From the NCBI RefSeq assembly GCF_001905825.1, contig NZ_LIVV01000002.1, forward strand, positions 314,441 to 378,440: 64,000 bases of DNA, read 5' to 3'. This document shows positions 48,012 through 56,225 of this stretch, piece after piece. This DNA comes from Streptomyces sp. CB02009 (GTDB lineage Bacteria > Actinomycetota > Actinomycetes > Streptomycetales > Streptomycetaceae). Made by a program: the position numbers and the translations under genes. Under the pieces are notes generated by a model. That model was given only the letters and a program-made list of their open reading frames with translations, ran no database searches and was not told the origin of the DNA. Position 1 is the stretch's first letter; the number at the start of each line of letters is the position of its first letter.

Positions 48012-48014
48012 TCG
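47953..48014. repeat. Left attachment-like repeat (attL) in the yjbQ 3' end
   Basis: These 62 bp match 51529-51590 at 53 positions, including an exact 20-bp run CACGTGCGGTTGAGCTTCCT (47985-48004). They encode the C-terminus of YjbQ (VDTNKDNPDRHVRLSFLC and stop). The pairing with a downstream copy about 3.6 kb away is the pattern left by an integrative element that targets the 3' end of a gene. Confidence 0.75.
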
Positions 48015-48082
48015 GGAGCCGATCAAGATCCTCCGGGGTGGGGCCGCCGATCCTCCTGACGCTCCGGAGAAAAAGGAGAACG

Positions 48083-48118
48083 ATGCGGGGTACCACGGTG
48101 GGCGAGATCGAGCGGTAA
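48083..48118 (+). other. 11-codon open frame with a strong ribosome site
   Basis: AAAAAGGAG lies 5 nt before an ATG that opens the frame MRGTTVGEIER and stops at TAA. The ribosome site is better than those of most real genes here. It may be the 5' remnant of a gene lost on insertion of the element. The rest of 48012-48218 shows nothing supportable. Confidence 0.3.
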
Positions 48119-48218
48119 AGGGACGGGAATTCAGACAGTGGTCACGCCGGAACGGGCGACGACACGGCACAGGAGGCTGTTTCCTGGGACCACCTTGCTG
48201 AGCGGCTCATGGGTGATG

Positions 48219-49343
48219 TCACTGCCGACGCCCCTCCGGCCCGACCTCGTCCGTGCAGATCTTGGGAGCGGGGACCACGTCGTTCGTGAGCACCGTGAGG
48301 GTTCCGGCCGCAGAGAACGATCCCATCAGCTCGCATCTTGTAGCCCTTGTGGTTGCCAGGTGGCGGTGGTGGAGTTCGTCGCCAGCCCTCCCGTCGAGGT
48401 GGGGGCAATAGTTCTCGACATACACCCCGGAGTCGAGTCCGTTCGCTGCCTCGATCGGCGCAGAGAGCCCCGTCTTCCGGAACATCTCGTGCTTCCATAG
48501 ATCTTTCTGGTAGGCCTTCAGGAGATGGGTGTCGCAGAACAATGACGTCGTATCAGGGAACATTGCGTCACCCTCCGACCGCGAACCGGCCGTGTTGCGT
48601 CAGACGAACAACAGATTGCGGATGTGCGCCCCCACGCGCAGTAGCCGGAGCGTGTTGAAGCCGTACGATACCGGAAGGATGATCTTGGACCAGTAAGACG
48701 TCGTACCGACGGCCGGTGGTGCCTGGGTCGTCGTATTGCCCTCGGGATCTGTCCTTGACGGCTGGGACCATGCGTCCAGATGCATCCGGACATGCACCGA
48801 GGGCAGGAGGGATGGTGTGGTGCCGTAGACGTGGTTCGCAGGGGCGAGCGTGATTCGGACCTTCCAAGTGGATGCCGCGTTCGTATTCGGGAGGCTTCCC
48901 AGTCCATCTTGCGCGGAGAACTCCACGGGAACTCGCAAGCAGAATCGGAAACCGCCGTCGGACGCTGCGACACCCGAATACATCGGTGACAGCTTCGGGT
49001 CTGGAGCGTAGGCGTATCCTCCGTACTTGTTGACGAGGTACAGGTCATACCCGGAGAAGGGGCCGACGACGGGCGTTCCGTTCGTGTCGATGAGCGCGAT
49101 CTCGGAGATCACACTCCATGGCGCGTCTTCCGCGGCGGAAAAGCCAGAGCCAGAGCCGGAGCCGCCGAATGCATGGACATCCAGGATGATGCTCCGGAGG
49201 TACCCGTACGCCGGGACGTCGTAGGGCCCGAGGATGGTGGACGTGGGCGTGAGCGCAGGCGTGACGTCCTGTATCTGCTGAAGATGCTCGTGGGCCGCCT
49301 GGGCGAACGGGACGAGACGGGGAGCCGGTCCGGCAGCGGGCAT
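48219..49343 (-). pseudogene. Double-jelly-roll major capsid protein of a tectivirus-like provirus, interrupted by TGA
   Basis: ATG at 49343 (GGAG 7 nt upstream) opens a frame of 247 codons, stopped by TGA at 48600-48602; the same frame then continues for 126 more codons to 48219. Read through the stop, the roughly 374-residue product has the two-part layout of double-jelly-roll capsid proteins of tailless phages. The first half has GPYDVPAYGYLRSIILDV, ISEIALIDTNGTPV and SGYDLYLVNKYGGY. The second begins TSYWSKIILPVSYGFNTLRLLRVGAHIRNLLFV and ends ATRCELMGSFSAAGTLTVLTNDV. The family call is from pattern memory, not a search. Third codon positions are less GC-rich than in neighbours, suggesting transfer. 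Downstream of the stop, GGAGG precedes an in-frame ATG (48563), so re-initiation is possible. Confidence 0.62.
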
Positions 49344-49451
49344 TTTTTTCTCCTTGGCCGTGGAGCGCAACGAGCGAAGCCTTGGGCTGCTGGTCGGGAT
49401 GTCTGACGTATACGGGCGGCAGACAACGTGCACAGCCGTGGCTGCTGTCCG

Positions 49452-51377
49452 TCATCGGATGCTTTGCAGGAGTGCCCCCGTGGCCGTGACGGTCCAGAAC
49501 GACCACCCGTTGCGGTTCGGGTTGACGTGTGGGTTGAGAGACCGCACCACGGCCACCGCCGCCCCGCTGGGGGACTCGTATACGCCGCGCCCGGGGCCGG
49601 AGGGGACCGTCACGGTGCGGGACGGCGGATCGTAGTAGGCGGTGGTGCGCCGACCTTCGTAGACGGCGTGCAACTCGACGCCCTGTTCCGTGCGCAACGC
49701 CTGCACGTCTGGCTTGACCAGTGCGGGCGCGGAGGGATCTTCCGCGATCACGGTCTCGTCGGCGGGCATCTCGTAGGAGTCCTGGCGGATGCTCTCCCCG
49801 GCGTAGGCGGGTAGCCCCAGGAGCTCGTTGAGGACGTTGGCCAGCAAGTTTCTGCGCGCAGCCAGGAAGTCGGGGAACCGGTCCAGGGACCGCAGCTCCG
49901 GGGTGCTGGGAATCCACTGTTCGGTCAGGCGCTCCGGCGCGACGCCCACCATGTAGTCGACGGGCAGCCGGGAAGAGATCATCTTGTTGGTCCGACCGGT
50001 GACGAAGGCCAGGTTGGCGAGGCTGTTCCACTCCTCTTTCGCGTAGGCCCCCTGGACCCGGGCGCGAGGGAACACGTGGTGGAACTCGATCCTGGAACCG
50101 CTGTTCATCGGCTGATCATTGATGGCGATGTTGGTCGCCCAGTCCCGCGCCCTGTCCCGCAGCGCGGCGATGTAGAGCAGTTTGAAGAAGGCGTGCGTGG
50201 AGTACTTCTGCTCCAGGTCCCTCGGATGGAGGGCGCTGTCCAGGGAGCGAGGACCGGAGGCTCGACGGATGAGCTCGGCGAACAGGTCCTCCCCGGCACG
50301 GGATCTGATCAGCCTGGCTTCCGCGTCGAGCTTGCCCTCGACCTGCAGTGAATAGTGGCTGAAGGCCATAGCCGTGTACACCCAGCGACGCAGCAGCTGC
50401 GCCTCCCCCGGGCGCAGCTTGCCGCCCCGATGGTGGAGGAGCAGCGCAGGCACGATCGTGACGTTCGGCGAGGAGAGGATCTCGGACCGGGGGATCGAGC
50501 ACTCGCCTTTCAGGAAGTCGATGGCCAAGCGAAGGGCCTTCTCGGTGGCGTGCCACGCCTCCTTCAGCGCGGTCTCGTCCACCTCCGCTCCGATGAGCTT
50601 GATGTGATGGGCGCCCGTACCCGCGAGGAGGCTCATGAGGCGTAGGACGGCTTCCCTGTTCAGGTCGAAGTCGCTGTCCCGCAGCTCCTGGTGAAAGGCA
50701 TCCATGGTATCCAGGCCGGCGGACCAGCGGGCCGCGATGGCGCTGTACACGAGATCACCTTTGGACAGCCGCCGGCCGCCCTTGTTCAGCCGGGCGAAGA
50801 GCTCGGCGACCTCCTCGTAGTCGTCGGACTCGTAGGTGATGACGGCGATCTGGTGAAATCGGATGTTGTTCACCTTCTGCAGCCGCTGCATCCATCTGCC
50901 GAAGTCCGGGTCGTCGGGTGACACCCCGGCCTTGTTGAGGACCGGATAGAACTGCACGTTCTCCTGCAGGAGCGTCGACACCGGGATCAGGAGCGGATCC
51001 TTGCGTTGCACGGCGCTCGGGGTCACGAATTCCTCGGTACGCACGTCGAAGCGCAGGTCTATGTGCCGTCCGTCGGCTTTCGACTGCGGGCGGTAGACCC
51101 AGGCGAGAGAGGTCAGCCGCTGCTGTCCGTCCAGCAGATAGAGGGGCTGGTCCGCCGTTCTGTCGGTCTGGACGATAGCGGCAGTCTTGAACGGGACGTT
51201 GAGGCCGGTCTTCCACAGCAGCATGGCACCCACCGGATAGCCCCGGTAGAGAGAATCGAAGAGATCACGTACATCAGGCCGCATCCAGACGAAGTCGCGC
51301 TGGATGGAGGGTATGACGATCGTGCCTCGCAGCAGGTCCTCGACCTGGGAAATGATCTTTTCGTTCGCCAGTCCCAT
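49452..51377 (-). CDS. DUF262-HNH nuclease-like protein (GmrSD type), possible defence gene
   Basis: This is a 641-residue soluble protein. DUF262 (about 1-240) has IPSIQRDFVW, YPVGAMLLW and LLDGQQRLTSL, a nucleotide-dependent domain shared by GmrS, BrxU and SspE-like defence proteins. A helical middle is followed by an HNH-like motif EFHHVFPRARVQ (431-442) with NSLANLAFVTGRTNKMI. The last about 75 residues (TVTVPSGPGRGVYESPSGAAVAVV...NGWSFWTV) resemble a RAMA/DUF4357 domain, often found in restriction proteins. It is intact and lies inside the repeat-bounded segment with the capsid pseudogene. It probably cuts foreign or modified DNA; the target is unknown. The chosen ATG at 51377 follows GGGAG by only 4 nt. 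Confidence 0.8.
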   Translation of the reverse strand: MGLANEKIISQVEDLLRGTIVIPSIQRDFVWMRPDVRDLFDSLYRGYPVGAMLLWKTGLNVPFKTAAIVQTDRTADQPLYLLDGQQRLTSLAWVYRPQSKADGRHIDLRFDVRTEEFVTPSAVQRKDPLLIPVSTLLQENVQFYPVLNKAGVSPDDPDFGRWMQRLQKVNNIRFHQIAVITYESDDYEEVAELFARLNKGGRRLSKGDLVYSAIAARWSAGLDTMDAFHQELRDSDFDLNREAVLRLMSLLAGTGAHHIKLIGAEVDETALKEAWHATEKALRLAIDFLKGECSIPRSEILSSPNVTIVPALLLHHRGGKLRPGEAQLLRRWVYTAMAFSHYSLQVEGKLDAEARLIRSRAGEDLFAELIRRASGPRSLDSALHPRDLEQKYSTHAFFKLLYIAALRDRARDWATNIAINDQPMNSGSRIEFHHVFPRARVQGAYAKEEWNSLANLAFVTGRTNKMISSRLPVDYMVGVAPERLTEQWIPSTPELRSLDRFPDFLAARRNLLANVLNELLGLPAYAGESIRQDSYEMPADETVIAEDPSAPALVKPDVQALRTEQGVELHAVYEGRRTTAYYDPPSRTVTVPSGPGRGVYESPSGAAVAVVRSLNPHVNPNRNGWSFWTVTATGALLQSIR

Positions 51378-51528
51378 GCCGCTCCCAGCACTCGGGTGAT
51401 CCGTCACACCCACGGTAGCCGCCATCCGGGTAAGGCCGGCCGGTTTTGGATCTTTGCGCTCGTCCGAGCAACGCATGGCCCGACCGGTCCCGATGTCCCG
51501 CAGGGCGCTGCGTTGCCTTAACGGAGTT
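51378..51528. other. Non-coding stretch between the DUF262 gene and attR
   Basis: This 151-bp region holds the promoter of the DUF262 gene and the inner edge of the right repeat. No integrase, excisionase or other gene is visible in it. The DUF262 frame stays open to 51563 but without a ribosome site. Confidence 0.4.
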
Positions 51529-51590
51529 TGGTGGATGCCAACAAGGACAATGCCCACCGTCACGTGCGGTTGAGCTTCCTGGGCTGACCG
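51529..51590. repeat. Right attachment-like repeat (attR), displaced yjbQ 3' end
   Basis: This is the 85% identical partner of 47953-48014. In frame it reads VDANKDNAHRHVRLSFLG and stop, a diverged YjbQ C-terminus with no gene in front of it. The divergence suggests that one copy came with the element; the copy here is probably the original chromosomal end. Confidence 0.75.
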
Positions 51591-51628
51591 AACCGATCAG
51601 GATGTCCCCGTGAGCGCCGGGCCGGGCG

Positions 51629-52633
51629 TCAGCCCGTGCGCCAGCGGTGGACCGTGTCGTCGTCGAAGGTGAGCCAGGTGCCGTCGCCGAGGGGCAGCGT
51701 GCGGGCCGTCACCCCGGTGCCCGGCGGATACGTGACCTTGGCCCGGAGGCGCAGGTCGTCGGCGCCGAGGAGGGCGTGACGGCACTCGTCCTCCCAGGGG
51801 TCCTCGCCGACCGGCGCCAGGATCCGTTCCTTGTCGAGGAAGCCTGGCTGCCCCATGAAGACGAGCTCGTCCGGGAGGACGACCGCCGCCTTCGCCACCG
51901 TCCCGCTGCGGTCCGGCGTGTCGTACCGGGTGAGCTGCTCCCCGCCGACGGCGAGCGTCAGGAACGCGCCGGAAGGGAGACTGCTGCCCGTGAACGGTTC
52001 GTCGCAGCCGCCGACTTGCGTGATCTCCAGGTGCTCCCGCGTGGCGGTGACGAGCAGGGAGTACGCCTCCTCCTGCCCCTGGGCCGCGTTGAGGAGGACC
52101 ACCTGTGCGGCGGCCGGGCCGAGCGGCTGCTGGAACTCGTACGTGCCCCAGCGTGTGGGGAGTTCCGCCGTGGCCAGAACCGTGCCGGTGGCGAGGTCGA
52201 AGGTCAGCAGCACCTTGCTCGGGTCGGTGTCGAGGGCGGGCCGGACGACCGCGAGCAGCGCCGTGCCGGTGGGATCGGGGACGCATGCGCCATGGGCTCC
52301 GCTCGGCCACGCGAGGTGGGGGAAGGCCCACCGGATGCTTCCGTCCGCCTCGTGGAGGGTGACGGAGTCGACGCCGCTCACGGCGAGGCCGCCGCCCGGT
52401 ACGGGGGTGGCGTACGCGCGGTCCGGCCCCGGCAGCAGCCAGCCGTGGCGGATGTCGAAGACCGTGCTCGCGTCCGCCGAGAGGCGGCCCGCTTCGACTC
52501 GTGCTCCGTCGCGGGCCACGACCTAGTGGACCCCGCCCCTGACGAGGAACGAGTCGAGCCGACCCAGCGCCGAGCCGAGGCCCGGTAGTGCCTCGGTGGC
52601 GGTGAGCTCGGCGGGGACGGCTTCGTACTCCAT
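51629..52633 (-). pseudogene. Propeller-like protein gene split by an in-frame amber codon
   Basis: ATG at 52633, 7 nt after GGAGG, opens a frame for 36 codons (MEYEAVPAELTATEALPGLG...LVRGGVH) that stops at TAG (52525-52523). The same frame continues without a break to 51629, where a GTG at 52519 could restart translation and give a 296-residue protein. Read through, the product would be about 334 residues, with blade-like segments VSGVDSVTLHEADGSIRWAF, KVLLTFDLATGTVLATAEL and LGDGTWLTFDDDTVHRW, suggesting a WD/quinoprotein-like propeller. A CAG-to-TAG change would explain the split. The alternative is two real genes, the first a small peptide. Family unknown. Confidence 0.55.
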
Positions 52634-52746
52634 TGTGGTTCCTCCTTCTTCTTCTTGAGGTGGGTGTCGGGCCAGTGGAACTTTAGGCAGCTGCCGTCGG
52701 GCTCGTGGAACGTCATGATCCGGCAGGTGTTCGCCGCTTGTCCCGC

Positions 52747-54042
52747 TCAGCAGAAGCGCCCCGCGCCCGCCCGGCCGGCGACGAGGGCCGGTACGGCCCG
52801 CGGGTGGTCGACGTGGGTGCGCAGGGCGGGGGTCCAGCCCGCGTCGGGTCGTAGCAGTTCCTCCGGGAACTGGGTGTTGTGGACGGCGAGGAGGTCGACC
52901 GGTCTGCCGTTCACGTAGTTGCCCGTGGTGGTGACGGGCGCGTCCTTCCACTTCTTGAGGATCCGGCCCGCCGGGACGTCCCCGGTGAGCGTGAACGCGT
53001 TCTTCTCCGCGTGGAGTCGGGACTCCTGCCCGATGCCGAGGCTGTACGCGTACGCCGAACTCGGCACCACGAAGTGGTTGTTGTACGCGTCGACCTGGCC
53101 GAACCGGACCCGCGGTGCCCGCTCCACCACGTTCTCGAAGAGGTTGTGGTGCAGCGTGACCCGCAGCCTGCCCCGGTCGGTGGCGCCCGCGCTGTCGCTG
53201 TTGCCGATCATCAGGGTCTTGTCGTGGTCGGTGAAGACGTTCCACGAGACCGTGACGAGGTCCGCGCCCCGCACGACGTCCAGCTCGCCGTCGTGCTGCT
53301 GGTAGAGCTCGCCGAAGTACGTGGGCAGCGAACTGTCCGGACGGGACCCGTCGGTGAACGTGTTGTGGTCGATCCAGACATGCGTGGAGCCGTACACGAC
53401 GAGACTGTCGTACTCGGAGTTCCACGCCCCGGTCGCGCCGTCCGTCGGGTCCCACTGCGGGAAGCAGTCGAGCGGGCTCTCCAGCGTCAGGTTGCGGACC
53501 ACGACGTTGTCGACGCCCTGCACCTGGAGGCTGCCGCCGGTGATCCCGGCGTGCCGGCCGACCCCGACGATCGTGGTGTTCGCGGGCACCTTGACCTTGA
53601 TGGCCTCGCCCTGGGCGATCGCGGACTCCGCCCGCAGGTCCTCCTGGGGCCCGCTGACCACGTTCTCGTACCCCCAGACGGCGGGGTCGTAGTCGGCGAG
53701 GTAGCGGGCGAAGTCGTAGCCCGGGGCCTCGAAGGCGGCGCAGCCTGCGGCGGTGGCGTTCAGGGTGCCCACCACCTTGACGATCCGGGGCTCGGTGCCG
53801 GGTACGGCCAGCGCGGCCCGGAACTCCGCCCAGGTGGTGGCGGTGAACACCCGGGAGGCGACGGCGGCCGCCCCACCGGTGGTGCCGGTTCCCTCGGACG
53901 CCCAGCCGTCGCCGGCCGGCAGCGTGGCGCGGGCGGGGTCGGCACCGGGGCGGGGGGCGGCGTGGGCGGCGGCCGCGGGCGCGGTCACCGTCAGGGTGAG
54001 GGCGGTCGCGGCGACCACTCCCCGTCGTATGCGTCGGTTCAC
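52747..54042 (-). CDS. Secreted pectate lyase (PL1 family)
   Basis: This is a 431-residue secreted protein with signal peptide RRIRRGVVAATALTLTVTAPAAAAHAAP. The parallel beta-helix carries PANTTIVGVGRHAGITGGSLQVQGVDNVVVRNLTLE, STHVWIDHNTFTDG (the conserved vWiDH motif), VSWNVFTDHDKTLMIGNSD and RLRVTLHHNLFENVVERAPRVRFGQVDAYNN, with the catalytic-site Arg region RxPxxRxG. It cleaves polygalacturonate by beta-elimination. The GTG start at 54042 overlaps the acetylesterase stop and has GAGGAG upstream. With the acetylesterase it supplies oligouronides to the sugar-acid locus upstream. Confidence 0.93.
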   Translation of the reverse strand: MNRRIRRGVVAATALTLTVTAPAAAAHAAPRPGADPARATLPAGDGWASEGTGTTGGAAAVASRVFTATTWAEFRAALAVPGTEPRIVKVVGTLNATAAGCAAFEAPGYDFARYLADYDPAVWGYENVVSGPQEDLRAESAIAQGEAIKVKVPANTTIVGVGRHAGITGGSLQVQGVDNVVVRNLTLESPLDCFPQWDPTDGATGAWNSEYDSLVVYGSTHVWIDHNTFTDGSRPDSSLPTYFGELYQQHDGELDVVRGADLVTVSWNVFTDHDKTLMIGNSDSAGATDRGRLRVTLHHNLFENVVERAPRVRFGQVDAYNNHFVVPSSAYAYSLGIGQESRLHAEKNAFTLTGDVPAGRILKKWKDAPVTTTGNYVNGRPVDLLAVHNTQFPEELLRPDAGWTPALRTHVDHPRAVPALVAGRAGAGRFC

Positions 54043-54770
54043 GATCGGCTCTCCTCGAACTCGGAAGCGGCAGAGGGATGTCCGGGCCAGGTGATGAGCC
54101 CGGCGGGAACGTGGTCGTCCACGCGGCGCGTCTCGCGCGGGGCGAGGACATGGGTGCGGAGCAGCTCGGCGACGACGAGCCGGGCCACCTCGATCGCCCC
54201 CGGCGGGTTGAAGCGGGTGTCGTCCTGCCCGGTCGCGGTCCGGTTGAAGTACGTCGTGGTGGCCTCGGGGCCGAGCCGCTGCCACAGGGCGAGTGACAGC
54301 GCCTCGATGTCGAGGAGCGGGACGTCCGCGTCGTGGGCGGTCTCCCGCATGGCCGCCGGATACGCGCCGAGCGTCCGCAGCGCGGTGCCGTCCACGTCGA
54401 ACCCGCGCCGCTCGACGGAGGTGGCGAGCACCGGGAGGGCGCCCCGGGACCGCGCGCCCTCGACGAAGACCCGGAGGTTGTCCTGGTAGGCGGTCCACGG
54501 CTCGGTGTGGCGGGTGGGGTCGGCGACCTTCTGGTCGTTGTGGCCGAACTGGATCAGGAGCAGGTCGCCGGGGCGCAGCGCGGCCAGGACCGCCTCGAGC
54601 CGGCCCTCGTCGAGGAAGCTCCTGGTGCTGCGCCCGTCGGCCGCGTGGTTGGCGACCCGCACGCCCCGGTGCAGGAAGAAGGGGAGGGCCATGCCCCAGC
54701 CGGTCTCGGGTGCGGCGTCGGCGTACTTCTGGGCGGCGGTGGAGTCGCCGGCGATGAAGAGGGTGCGCAT
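54039..54770 (-). CDS. GDSL rhamnogalacturonan acetylesterase-like protein, catalytic His replaced
   Basis: This 243-residue protein is of the SGNH/GDSL rhamnogalacturonan acetylesterase type: nucleophile Ser10 in FIAGDSTAA, Gly in NHAADGRST, and Asn78 in QFGHNDQK. The last block should be DxxH; here it reads QDDTRFN, with Arg (CGC) at 186 where the catalytic His is expected. There is no signal peptide. Deacetylation of pectin fragments would fit the neighbours, but activity is doubtful unless another His serves. The stop overlaps the lyase start. A strong hairpin (54804-54840) separates it from the sugar-binding gene upstream. Confidence 0.85.
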   Translation of the reverse strand: MRTLFIAGDSTAAQKYADAAPETGWGMALPFFLHRGVRVANHAADGRSTRSFLDEGRLEAVLAALRPGDLLLIQFGHNDQKVADPTRHTEPWTAYQDNLRVFVEGARSRGALPVLATSVERRGFDVDGTALRTLGAYPAAMRETAHDADVPLLDIEALSLALWQRLGPEATTTYFNRTATGQDDTRFNPPGAIEVARLVVAELLRTHVLAPRETRRVDDHVPAGLITWPGHPSAASEFEESRS

Positions 54771-54803
54771 GCGGGGGTGTCCTCGGGGACGGGCCGGGGG
54801 AGC

Positions 54804-54840
54804 CCCGTCCGGGGCGGGCGCGAGGCCCGCCCCGGACGGG
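54804..54840 (-). terminator. Perfect 16-bp hairpin between binding-protein and esterase genes
   Basis: CCCGTCCGGGGCGGGC (54804-54819) and its exact complement (54825-54840) enclose a 5-nt loop. It starts 22 nt past the binding-protein stop and probably ends or attenuates that transcript before the esterase-lyase pair. Confidence 0.82.
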
Positions 54841-54862
54841 ACCACCGCGCGGCGGCCGACGC

Positions 54863-56200
54863 TCACGGGTTCTGCTGCTTCCATTCGGCCTGTGCCGTGT
54901 TCAGCTGCTCGGCCAGGTGGTCGAGGAACTCCTTCGCGGTGGACGTCCCGAGCAGGACCTTCTGGAAGCCCGGCTCGTTCTCGGCCTTGGAGATCGTGTT
55001 CCAGTCCGGCAGGTAGTAGGGCAGCTCCACGATCGTCGCGCTGCCGCTGAAGAGGACCTCGGCGCCGAGCTTCGTCGGCTCCGCCTCCTGGAGCCAGGGG
55101 TCCCGCGCGGCCTCCGTGTTGGCCGGGATGGCGCCGGCGGACCTGTTCCACTTGCTGTTGGAGGCGTGCGAGGCCGCGAACTCGATGAACTTCCAGGCGG
55201 CGGCCTTGTTCGTGCTGGAGGAGAAGAGGCCGAGGCCGTCGACCGGGTTGGAGACCTGCACCCGGGTGCCGTCGTCGAGGGTCGGGTGGGGGATGCCCCG
55301 GAACTTCTCCGTCCCGAGGGCCTTCACGTGGTCCTGGTAGGAGCCGAGGTTGTGGTTCAGCATGCCGATCTGTCCGCTGTCCCACTGCGCGACCATCTTG
55401 GTGAAGTCGTTGTTGACGTCCGCGGCCGGGGTGGTCCGCTTGAACAGGCCGGCGTACTTCTCGAGCGCGGCCACGTTCTTCGGGTCGTTGACGGTGGTCC
55501 TGTCACCGTTCCAGAAGCTCGTGATGCCGCTCTGGCCGTACATGGCGTCCAGCGCCTGGGCGATCGAGCCCGCGCCGCCGCGGATCGTGTAGCCGAAGCG
55601 GTTCCTGTCGGGGGCCGTCAGCTTCTCGGCCGCCGTGTAGAACTTCGACCAGGTGGTGGGCGCCTGCAGGCCGGCCGCCTCGAACAGGTCGGTGCGGTAG
55701 TACAGCACGCCGTTGCTCGCGGAGGTGGGGACGGTGAACAGCTTGCCCTGCCCGCCGGCCGACTTGACGCTCGCGACCATGCCGGCGTTCAGCCTGCCCT
55801 TGAGGGCGCTGCCCTCGATCCGCGCGTCCAGCGGTTCCAGGGCGTTCTGCGCGGCGATCCCGGCGAGCATCGCCGCGCCGATGCCGCCGACGTCCGGCAG
55901 TCCGTCGCCCTGGATCGCGGTGTCGTACTTCGACTGGACCTCCTTGGAGGCGATCCCGACGTACTCGACGTCGATGTCGGGGTTCGCCTTCTCGAAGTCC
56001 GCGATGATCTCCTTCCAGACGTCGGTGCGGACACCGCCGTTGTTGTCCCAGAAGGTGATCTTTCCCTTGCCCGATCCCTCGGTGCCCTTGTCGCCGCCCC
56101 CGCCGCCGTCGTCACCGCAGGCGGTGGCGGTCAGGGCGAGGACGCCGGACAGGGCGAGGGCGAGGGCGGCTCTGCGCCGTCCGCCGGGGAGGATGGTCAT
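54863..56200 (-). CDS. Sugar ABC transporter substrate-binding lipoprotein
   Basis: This is a 445-residue family 1 solute-binding protein: signal with lipobox TATAC (Cys about 28), a Gly/Asp spacer, then GKITFWDNNGGVRTDVWKEIIADFEKANPDIDVEYVGI and YYRTDLFEAAGLQAPTTWSKFYTAAEKL, typical of UgpB/MalE-type proteins. It should serve the two permeases at 58413-60265, from which it is separated by the oxidoreductase and DUF6807 genes. The ligand is probably an oligouronide or other pectin fragment, inferred from the neighbours. Confidence 0.9.
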   Translation of the reverse strand: MTILPGGRRRAALALALSGVLALTATACGDDGGGGGDKGTEGSGKGKITFWDNNGGVRTDVWKEIIADFEKANPDIDVEYVGIASKEVQSKYDTAIQGDGLPDVGGIGAAMLAGIAAQNALEPLDARIEGSALKGRLNAGMVASVKSAGGQGKLFTVPTSASNGVLYYRTDLFEAAGLQAPTTWSKFYTAAEKLTAPDRNRFGYTIRGGAGSIAQALDAMYGQSGITSFWNGDRTTVNDPKNVAALEKYAGLFKRTTPAADVNNDFTKMVAQWDSGQIGMLNHNLGSYQDHVKALGTEKFRGIPHPTLDDGTRVQVSNPVDGLGLFSSSTNKAAAWKFIEFAASHASNSKWNRSAGAIPANTEAARDPWLQEAEPTKLGAEVLFSGSATIVELPYYLPDWNTISKAENEPGFQKVLLGTSTAKEFLDHLAEQLNTAQAEWKQQNP

Positions 56201-56225
56201 CGTCGGCTCTCTTCTCTCGGGGTGT

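Noticed and set aside
48138..48500. Plus-strand frame over the capsid gene
   Set aside because: It is a shadow of the second half of the capsid frame, which shows family-like protein features.
52523..52633. 36-residue peptide as a RiPP or signal-peptide precursor
   Set aside because: There are no modification genes nearby, no Cys/Ser/Thr-rich core, and the frame continues past the stop into the following protein; a nonsense mutation is simpler.
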